Part shown: positions 32,589 through 38,206 of the stretch, piece after piece | Numbering within the stretch: position 1 is the first letter of the stretch | Layout: the number at the start of each line of letters is the position of its first letter | Assembly (NCBI RefSeq): GCF_001896135.2 | Contig: NZ_MPOH02000022.1 | Coordinates: 1 to 38,206 of the forward strand | Length of the DNA stretch: 38,206 bases | Direction of reading: 5' to 3' | Origin: Streptomyces phaeoluteigriseus | Lineage (GTDB): Bacteria; Actinomycetota; Actinomycetes; Streptomycetales; Streptomycetaceae | Notes under the pieces: generated by a model | Seen by the model: the letters and a program-made list of their open reading frames with translations, nothing else | Database searches by the model: none | What the model was told of the DNA's origin: nothing | Program-made: the position numbers and the translations under genes

Positions 32589-33233
32589 TCACGCCTCGCG
32601 CCCGGCACCGCGGTCGGGTGCGCTCATGTCCCCCGTCCCGGGCGTGCCGTCGGCGAGCCCGTAGCGCAGGTACACGGTGCCCCTCGGACCGGCTGCCGGC
32701 GGTTCGAGGAGGGTGAGGTTCGTGGGCACCTCGCCACCGTCGAACACCTTCTTCCCGACGCCGAGGACGATCGGGTGCACCCAGAGGTCGAGACGGTCGA
32801 AGAGCTTCTCGCGCAGAAGGGTCTGCACCAGGTTCAGGCTCCCGACGACCTTCACGTGCTCGTGCCGGTCACGGATCTCACGCACCGCGTCGGCCAGATC
32901 CGGGCCGAGCCGCGTGGACCCGGCCCACGAGAGGTCGGGCCTGCCGCGGGAGGCCACGTACTTCGGGACGCTGTTGAAGAGCGCGGCGATCTCACTGTCC
33001 TGGCCGCCTTCCTGGTGCGGCCAGTAGGCGGCGAAGATGTCATACGTCCGTCGGCCGAGCAGGAGGGCGTCCGTGCCCTCGTACGCGGCACCGACCTGCG
33101 CCCCGGCGACCTCGTCCAGCAGGGGCGCCTGCCAGCCGCCGAACGGGAACCCCACCGGGTCCTCGTCGGGCCCGCCGGGTGACTGCCCGACGAGGTCGAG
33201 GGTTGCGAACAGCTCGATGTGGATGAGGCCCAT
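32589..33233 (-). CDS. Dihydrofolate reductase-like (RibD C-terminal) protein
   Basis: The 214-residue protein begins MGLIHIELFATLDLVGQSPGG and contains DALLLGRRTYDIFAAYWP, VKVVGSLNLVQTLLREKLFDRLDLWVHPIVLGVGKKVFD, and a C-terminal YLRYGL strand. This is the pattern of the small RibD_C/DHFR-fold reductases common in Streptomyces. The substrate is not known; the fold binds NADPH. The last 20 or so residues are disordered in appearance. Confidence 0.9.
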   Translation of the reverse strand: MGLIHIELFATLDLVGQSPGGPDEDPVGFPFGGWQAPLLDEVAGAQVGAAYEGTDALLLGRRTYDIFAAYWPHQEGGQDSEIAALFNSVPKYVASRGRPDLSWAGSTRLGPDLADAVREIRDRHEHVKVVGSLNLVQTLLREKLFDRLDLWVHPIVLGVGKKVFDGGEVPTNLTLLEPPAAGPRGTVYLRYGLADGTPGTGDMSAPDRGAGREA

Positions 33234-33292
33234 GGCTTACTCCCGATGAGTCGGTTGCCCCGGTCGCAAGGTAGACCTGTGGGCACGGGCAG

Positions 33293-33383
33293 ACTCATCG
33301 CTGTCACAGCGCCCGGCTTCCTACTCATCGCTGTCACAGGGCCCGGCCTCGTGCTCATCACTGTCGCAGCGGCCCGGCTTCGT
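33293..33383 (+). repeat. Three imperfect 30-31-base direct repeats
   Basis: Units begin CTCATCGCTGTCACAG at 33293 and 33323 and CTCATCACTGTCGCAG at 33353; each is followed by a GCCCGGC core. The array lies upstream of the DHFR-like gene and carries no convincing gene. Confidence 0.85.
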
Positions 33384-33510
33384 ACTCGTCACACTCCCGC
33401 TCACCGTCGATCGCGGGAACGCGCCCTTCAGAGGCGCGGAACTGCCGAGCCGCCCGCACGGGCCACAGCATGATCACGCGGCCCCAACCCCTGTACGCCC
33501 TGTACGGCGC

Positions 33511-34095
33511 TCAGAACTCCTGCTGTATGTCGCGGTGCCGCCCGGACGGCACGTCCGGGCTTCCCCAGGTGCGGACGACGACGTGATCGGTAAAGGCGTG
33601 CACCACTCGATAGGCGGGTGCGGCCTTCGCCTCGCGCCGCTGTGCCGTGATGTACTGCTCCGCCTCCCGACGGTCCCGCCGGGGCGTTCCGCACAGTTGC
33701 CAGGCCTGGCCGTTCCACATCTCCGGGACCCACCGCTCCTGCGGCTGAGGGCGTTCCTCTCGGATGCCGTATCGCGACTGCACCCTCACCTCACGCTCGG
33801 CGACCGGCGCACCGTAGACGTCCTGGGATGTCGGCTTGGGCGCTGCCCGGCGCCGGGTCTCGCACAGCAGGCACAGATCCCGTGCGCTCTCGTCGACCGG
33901 GCCGGTCGGGTGCTCCGGGCAGCGCGTCGTCGGCTTCGGGCCGGCGATCGACTCCTCCAGGTGGGACAGGGCCCGCGTCAGGTCCGCCCGGATCTCGTGC
34001 AGTGCGGCGTCCGGGGTGTCCCGTGAGAGCTGTTCGCCGTGCTCGCCCAGGACCCGCAAGGCACGGCCCAGGGCCACAAGCTGCGCGTGGTTCAC
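33511..34095 (-). CDS. Hypothetical protein (194 aa)
   Basis: GTG 34095 follows GGAGG at about five to eight bases, a strong site that decides the start within a longer frame. The protein runs from MNHAQLVALGRALRVLGEH through CPEHPTGPVDESARDLCLLCETRRRAA, a possible CxxH...CxxC metal knuckle, to AYRVVHAFTDHVVVRTWGSPD. The C-terminal third is beta-rich. No family is recognised. It could be a small regulatory protein of the type found near XRE genes in Streptomyces. Confidence 0.7.
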   Translation of the reverse strand: MNHAQLVALGRALRVLGEHGEQLSRDTPDAALHEIRADLTRALSHLEESIAGPKPTTRCPEHPTGPVDESARDLCLLCETRRRAAPKPTSQDVYGAPVAEREVRVQSRYGIREERPQPQERWVPEMWNGQAWQLCGTPRRDRREAEQYITAQRREAKAAPAYRVVHAFTDHVVVRTWGSPDVPSGRHRDIQQEF

Positions 34096-34179
34096 GTAAC
34101 CCCTCCGCTTTCGGTCTGTACCCTCGCGCCGTGCCGGCCGTGATGGGAGGTGCCAGCCTACGTGGCCCGACGGGTCTCT

Positions 34180-34480
34180 CAGCATGCGCAGCCGCATCGC
34201 CTGCCACAGCTCGTCGGCTCCGCGGCCGCTGTCGGGGCGCTGGGGTGCAGCATGGAACAGCACGCGCCGTGCGCGATCTTCGCTACGCCGTAGTCACGGC
34301 GGTGAGGGTCGGGCCGGGCGACGCTGCCGGCGAAATGGAACACCCCGCCCGGCGCGAAGTGCCGGAACGGAAGGTCACCCGGGACCAGGGCGATCCACGC
34401 CGGATCGAGGCCGGGCTCGTCCGAGTCGCCCAGCACACGGGAACCGGGTCGGGGCCTGCCTGTGGGCGGTAGGTGTCGGC
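34180..34480 (-). pseudogene. Possible DUF6083-like remnant
   Basis: On the minus strand the frame reads PAWIALVPGDLPFRHFAPGG ... RRDYGVAKIAHGACC. Its spacing (I-L-P-ELP, H, G-A-P, then a Cys-ending IAHGACC) recalls DUF6083 proteins of Streptomyces. A neighbouring frame (DELWQAMRLRMLRDPSGHVG) appears to continue it, which suggests decay or another frameshift near 34250. The identification is from memory of the pattern and is weak. Confidence 0.35.
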
Positions 34481-34566
34481 ACCGTCGTGGTCGAGGGGGC
34501 GATGCCGGTGTGCGAGGATCCCTCATCCCGTGCACCGGAGCGGTCTACCGCCGTCCCCAGCCCGGC

Positions 34567-34704
34567 ATGGCTTCCGACGACAAGCGCACCCTGCCCTCCG
34601 CCCCTGTGAGCAACCCACGGACGGGCAGTCCCCCCTCGGGGTCCTCAGACGAAGTGACAATGGGCCAGCGTATCCGTCACCACCGACAGTCAGGACGTAT
34701 CTGA
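34567..34704 (+). pseudogene. Truncated XRE-type regulator start
   Basis: ATG 34567 reads MASDDKRTLPSAPVSNPRTG and then EVTMGQRIRHHRQSGR before a stop at 34704. The EVTMGQRIRHHR segment is the usual beginning of helix 1 of Streptomyces XRE-family DNA-binding domains, but the rest of the domain is missing in all frames downstream. It looks like a 5' remnant. Confidence 0.4.
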
Positions 34705-34806
34705 CGCTACGTCAGCTGCGCCTGTTCCGACGGGTGTTGAAGACCCGGCCCCTGCGGCCGCTGCGAGGCGGTTTCCGCGCCCGTGGTGGCTCACCTGAGG
34801 AAGCGG

Positions 34807-35130
34807 CTATGCGCTGCCGGCTCCGTCAGCCTGGCCGCCGGCTGTCCACCAGGCGATCACCCGAACGGCCATCGCGTCGGGCCGCAGGCCTGAGGCACCG
34901 AGACCGAAATGCCCCTCCAGCTCGTCCCGCAGGAACTCACCGATCTCGGTTCGGCCGGCGCCGCCGGCAAGTCGTCGGAGCAGAGGGGCGAGCATGCAGT
35001 CGTACTCGTCCTGCACATCGTCGGCGACACCGATCGGATCCCACTCGTTGAGCAGATGCCGCAGGCCGTTCGCGGTGGAGGTCGTCCAGGGTTCCATCGC
35101 TTCAGGGTGCCACCTGGCAAGGGCCGTCAT
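34807..35130 (-). CDS. Hypothetical protein (107 aa)
   Basis: The protein reads MTALARWHPEAMEPWTTSTA, then GLRHLLNEWDPIGVADDVQDEYDCMLAPLLRRLAGG and EIGEFLRDELEGHFGL. The core pattern (helix, NEWDPIGV, DEYD, then an acidic helix) is common in small immunity-like or DUF1871-like proteins, in which WDP is typical. An inner ATG at 35097 is an alternative start. No ribosome site is evident. Confidence 0.65.
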   Translation of the reverse strand: MTALARWHPEAMEPWTTSTANGLRHLLNEWDPIGVADDVQDEYDCMLAPLLRRLAGGAGRTEIGEFLRDELEGHFGLGASGLRPDAMAVRVIAWWTAGGQADGAGSA

Positions 35131-35173
35131 CGCCGGGAGCCGTCGGTCGCCTGCCTCGCGGCGAGGGGCCCAA

Positions 35174-35827
35174 CTACCCCCACGGCCGAGTAGCGTTCCG
35201 GTCCACTTCGTTCAACAAGGCGTTCACCAGGGCGGGTTCCAGCCCCAGGGCCAGGAACGTCACCGTCCCGTAGTCCCGCCGCACGATCTCGATCCTGTGG
35301 AAGGCCAGGAGCACCGACTGGTTGGTGAGCCTGTTCACCTCCCTCACGTCGTCCCACCTCACCGCCTCCCGGACCCGGCCGAAGATGTTGGTGACGACCA
35401 GACCGCCGGTGTAGAGGTAGCACCGGTTGATACCCCACCTCACGCTGGCGCGAGCCCATGCCGCTCTGAGGCCGAACAGGGCGAGGAGCACGGCCACCGT
35501 GACAGCACCCCTGACGAACGCGTCCCGCGGCCTGAACCAGATCAGCGCGCCGAGCAGGACGAGGGCCAGCGCGAAGAGCAGCCGCCGCGCCATCTGCGCG
35601 AGACCGCCCATCACCCCCGCGACGGGGTAACTTCCGCGCATCCCGCCGAGGCCGAGGCTGCGCCCGATCCCGGGGCCGGAGCCGGGTCCGTGTCCTGGGC
35701 CCGGGCCGGGTCCTGGGCCCGTGCCGGGTCCTGGGCCCGTGCCGGGTCCTGGGCCCGTGCCGTGTCCTGGGCCCGTGCCGTGTCCTGGGCCCGTGCCGTG
35801 TCCTGGGCCGTTCATGTCCTGGCTCAC
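35174..35827 (-). CDS. Membrane protein with Gly-Pro-rich N-terminus and PH-like cytoplasmic domain
   Basis: GTG 35827 overlaps the M20 peptidase stop (GTGA), which favours it over ATG 35863. The 217-residue protein starts with a Gly/Pro/His/Thr repeat tract (residues about 6-50, units of six such as GPGHGT). Two adjacent membrane segments follow (RLLFALALVLLGALIWF and AVTVAVLLALFGLRAAW), then a beta-rich domain (CYLYTGGLVVTNIFGRVREAVRWDDVREV) like bacterial PH-domain proteins. The function is unknown. The repeat tract is probably extracytoplasmic or disordered and prone to length variation. Confidence 0.75.
   Translation of the reverse strand: MSQDMNGPGHGTGPGHGTGPGHGTGPGPGTGPGPGTGPGPGPGPGHGPGSGPGIGRSLGLGGMRGSYPVAGVMGGLAQMARRLLFALALVLLGALIWFRPRDAFVRGAVTVAVLLALFGLRAAWARASVRWGINRCYLYTGGLVVTNIFGRVREAVRWDDVREVNRLTNQSVLLAFHRIEIVRRDYGTVTFLALGLEPALVNALLNEVDRNATRPWG
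35690..35812 (+). repeat. 18-base tandem repeat encoding Gly-Pro-rich tract
   Basis: About six imperfect 18-base units (core GGGCCCGTGCCGGGTCCT or with TGTCCT) form this array inside the 5' part of the membrane-protein gene on the opposite strand. The unit length is a multiple of three, so copy changes keep the frame. Confidence 0.85.
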
Positions 35828-37007
35828 GACGTACCGCCTCTTGTGGGGCCGGGCTCGGGCCATGTGCGGCTCCGGGTCCGGGTCCGGGTGATGAGTTCAG
35901 CGAGCAACCGGGTGCGGGGGACCATGTGGGCGATGTCGACGTACTCGGTGTCGGCGTGGGCACCACCGCCCACCGCGCCCAGACCGTCCAGCGTCGGGCA
36001 GCCCACGGCCGCTGTGTGGTTGCCGTCCGAGGCGCCGCCGACGGCGATCCCCCGCAACGGCTCCTGGCCCAGTTCGGCGGCGAGCCGCGAGGCCAGGGCG
36101 AACAGTTCGGCGGAGGACTCCGGTTGCATCGGGGGCCGTTGCCTGCCGCCCTGCACTTCCAGCCGCGCTCCGGGGGTACGGGCGGCGAGGTCACGCATAC
36201 GTGCGTCGATCCAGTCCTGCGCCGCCTCGGTCGGCACGCGCACATCCACCGACACCCGGGCCAGCGCGGGCACCGTGTTGCGCGTGCTGCCCGCCGACAG
36301 CAGGGTGGGCGTGACGGTCGCGGCTCCCAGGGCGGGGTGCGCCGCACCATCGGCATCGGTGGCGGCCCCGGCGGTGATCGTGGCCCCGAGTGCCGCGATG
36401 GACAGCACCTGATGGGCGGCCTCGACCGCTGCGTTGATCCCCTTGTGGGGTTCCAGGCCCGCGTGGGCGCCCTGCCGTGCACGACCACCTCGTACCGCGA
36501 CGTGCCCTTGCGGGCCGTTTTCAGCGCGCCCGCCGCGTCCGCGGACGCCTCCATCACGAAGGCCGCCGCGCACCGCCGCGCGGTTTCCTCGATCAGCCGC
36601 CGGGAGGTCGGGGAGCCGACCTCCTCGTCCCCGGTGACCAGCACGCCCACACCGTCCGGGGACGGCAGCGAGGCCAGCGCGTGGAACAGCTGCACCAGAC
36701 CCGCCTTCATGTCCAGGACGCCAGGACCGCGGGCCATCCCGTCGGCCACCGACCATGGGTGGGTCCGCAGGGAGCCCATCGGCCACACCGTGTCGTGGTG
36801 TCCCACCAACAGGACCCGCGGAGCGCCGAAGGCCCACCGCAGATGGGTCACTCCTTCGATCACGATCGTCTCCGGCTCCGCCCCCAGCAGTCTCGCGCCC
36901 AGGGCGGCCACCACCTCCGCGCTGTGCGCCACTGCGCCGTGGTCGGCCGAGAAGGACTCGCAGCACACGAGTTCCTCCAGATCGGCCAGCATCGTCGTCA
37001 ACAACAC
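35824..37007 (-). CDS. M20-family metallopeptidase (glutamate carboxypeptidase type), reading frame interrupted
   Basis: GTG 37007 has a GGGGG stretch five bases before it. The first part shows VLLVGHHDTVWP, GPGVLDMKAGLVQLFHAL and VLVTGDEEVGSPTSRRLIEE, carrying the zinc His, Asp and catalytic/metal Glu residues of M20. After YEVVVHGR (near 36471-36477) the frame breaks. One missing base restores QGAHAGLEPHKGINAAVEA, the dimerisation-domain motif, and the rest to 35824, with GGASDGNHTA and the late His in GAHADTEYVDI. The repaired protein has about 394 residues, normal for the family. It is divergent from the LysR gene. Confidence 0.88.
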
Positions 37008-37118
37008 ATGTCCCCCTCGAATGTGATGGGTCATCACCACGGTCGCCGCCCGGTCCCCCTGCCGGGCGCGCCGTGCGGCCGACGTTAGAAGTGAGCGAGA
37101 CATTCCACCAGCGACTAG

Positions 37119-37134
37119 ATTGCATGGGATCAAT
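37119..37134. promoter_or_regulatory. Candidate LysR-type operator (ATTG-N8-CAAT)
   Basis: An interrupted palindrome ATTG/CAAT lies in the 157-base gap between the divergent M20 and LysR genes, 31 bases before the LysR start. It is AT-rich against its surroundings. The arms are only four bases, so this is weak. Confidence 0.3.
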
Positions 37135-37164
37135 GAGTCGCAGGAATGGGTCGGGTGGAGAACC

Positions 37165-38052
37165 GTGTTCGAGATCGACGCACTGCGGTTGCTCGTGGCG
37201 GTGGCCGAGACCGGGTCGTTCACAGGAGCGGCGGCCCGGCTCAACTACACGCAGTCCGCGGTGTCGCGGCGGATCGCCACGCTGGAGCAGCAGGCGGGCG
37301 GCGCGCTCTTCGAACGGCTCCCCCGGGGCGTACGGCCCACTCCGGCCGGCCGTGCGCTGCACCGGCACGCAGTGGAGGTCCTCGACCGGCTGTCACGGGC
37401 CGAGCACGAACTGGCCGTACTGCACGCGGGCCATGGTGGACTGCTGCACGTGGGCGCGTTCGCCACCGCCAACATCTCGCTGCTGCCCACCGCCCTGCGC
37501 GCGCTCCACGAGGTCAGGCCGGACGTCGAGGTCGTGGCCGTCGAAGGCCAGAGCGACACCCTGCTACGGCGCCTCGCGGACGCGACCCTGGACATCGCCG
37601 TCGTCAGCGACTACCCCTCCGGACTGCCGCAGGCCGACGGCGTGACGACCACCGTCCTGTGCGAGGACGAACTACTCGTCGCCCTCCCCCGCGCACACCG
37701 CCTCGCCGGAGCGGAGATGGTCGACCTGAGCGAACTCCGCGACGAGCCCTGGCTCCAGAGCGCCTACGGCGACCGCCCCACGATGCTCGCCGACGCCTGC
37801 GCACGCGCGGGCTTCACTCCCCGGAAGATCATCCGCATCGCGGAGTGGGCCGGCAAGTTCGGCTACGCCGCCGCCGGCCTGGGCGTCGCACTGGTCCCCT
37901 CACTCGCCGCCCGGGCGGTCCCCGACGAACTCGTCCTGCGCCACCTCTCCGACCCCGCCCTCCGCCGGACCGTCCACGTCGCCCTGCCCCCCACCCCACT
38001 CCCGGCAGCCCTGAAACTGTGCGAACTCCTCCAGGGCGTCACACCTCCGTGA
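37165..38052 (+). CDS. LysR-family transcriptional regulator
   Basis: GTG 37165 follows GGAG at five bases and opens directly on the helix-turn-helix: EIDALRLLVAVAETGSFTGAAARLNYTQSAVSRRIATLEQQAGGALFER. The substrate-binding domain (about 90-295) has GLLHVGAFATANISLLP and GLGVALVPSLAAR. The length of 295 residues is usual. Its divergent neighbour, the M20 peptidase, is the likely target, with a small-molecule coinducer unknown. Confidence 0.93.
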   Translation: MFEIDALRLLVAVAETGSFTGAAARLNYTQSAVSRRIATLEQQAGGALFERLPRGVRPTPAGRALHRHAVEVLDRLSRAEHELAVLHAGHGGLLHVGAFATANISLLPTALRALHEVRPDVEVVAVEGQSDTLLRRLADATLDIAVVSDYPSGLPQADGVTTTVLCEDELLVALPRAHRLAGAEMVDLSELRDEPWLQSAYGDRPTMLADACARAGFTPRKIIRIAEWAGKFGYAAAGLGVALVPSLAARAVPDELVLRHLSDPALRRTVHVALPPTPLPAALKLCELLQGVTPP

Positions 38053-38123
38053 CCGGCCGTCGCCTCGGCCCGGCCGGGAACGAGCGTCCAGGACCACCGA
38101 GGTCGCCCCCCCACTGCCCGTGC

Positions 38124-38206
38124 GGTCAGCCGGTCAGCCGGTCAGCCGGTCAGCCGGTCAGCCGGTCAGCCGTCAGCCGGTCAGCCGTCAGCCGGTCAGC
38201 CGGTCA
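38124..38206 (+). repeat. 8-base tandem repeat (GGTCAGCC) at the window end
   Basis: About ten units of GGTCAGCC run to the window's last base, with two units shortened to seven bases (GTCAGCC, near 38171 and 38186). The array continues past the edge, so its full length is unknown. Confidence 0.9.

Noticed and set aside
33293..33383. CRISPR array
   Set aside because: The repeat units are contiguous and imperfect, without unique spacers, and no cas gene is present.

Overview
The window is very GC-rich actinomycete DNA, most probably Streptomyces. Third codon positions are almost all G or C, GTG starts and GTGA/ATGA stop-start overlaps are frequent, and the flanking genes (MocR-type regulator, SpoIIE-type phosphatase, degraded XRE/DUF6083-like genes) are typical of that genus.

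Positions 1 to about 23650 hold most of a biosynthetic gene cluster, cut off by the left edge. A long minus-strand operon runs from about 13914 down to position 1. It carries almost the whole pathway to 3-amino-5-hydroxybenzoate (AHBA), named by rifamycin role: aminodehydroquinate synthase (RifG), shikimate-dehydrogenase-like RifI, type II dehydroquinase (RifJ), AHBA synthase (RifK), oxidoreductase (RifL), HAD phosphatase (RifM) and ROK kinase (RifN), plus a second DegT aminotransferase. The same operon encodes an acyl-AMP ligase, a free acyl carrier protein (ACP), a family 2 glycosyltransferase (partial), a Rieske oxygenase, an FkbM methyltransferase and a NodU-type O-carbamoyltransferase. 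The next blocks hold a radical SAM enzyme (+), then a minus-strand operon of an OmpR-like regulator, an Sfp-type phosphopantetheinyl transferase, a B12-type radical SAM enzyme and a Gfo/Idh/MocA oxidoreductase. A PIG-L deacetylase and an alpha/beta hydrolase (+) follow.

This set (AHBA loaded on an ACP, GlcNAc transfer, deacetylation, radical SAM chemistry, carbamoylation, no polyketide synthase) is the logic of mitomycin and FR900482 biosynthesis. I infer a mitomycinoid-type cluster. It ends with less expected genes: an S-adenosylmethionine-decarboxylase-like protein without the catalytic cysteine, a BtrH-like acyltransferase, a small coupled protein and a second ACP. That edge is the most likely place for undescribed chemistry.

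From about 23.7 kb to the end the genes look like ordinary chromosome: a SAM methyltransferase, two small hypotheticals, a VOC protein, an aldo/keto reductase divergent from a MocR regulator, a SpoIIE-type phosphatase, a haloperoxidase-type hydrolase, a DHFR-like reductase, degraded regulatory genes, a PH-like membrane protein coupled to an M20 peptidase, and a LysR regulator. Several short tandem repeats lie between them.

Six genes are each broken by one apparently missing base in a GC-rich stretch: the glycosyltransferase, RifM, AHBA synthase, the second Gfo/Idh protein, the small protein after BtrH-like, and the M20 peptidase. The pattern suggests sequence errors rather than six pseudogenes, so I annotate each as one gene.
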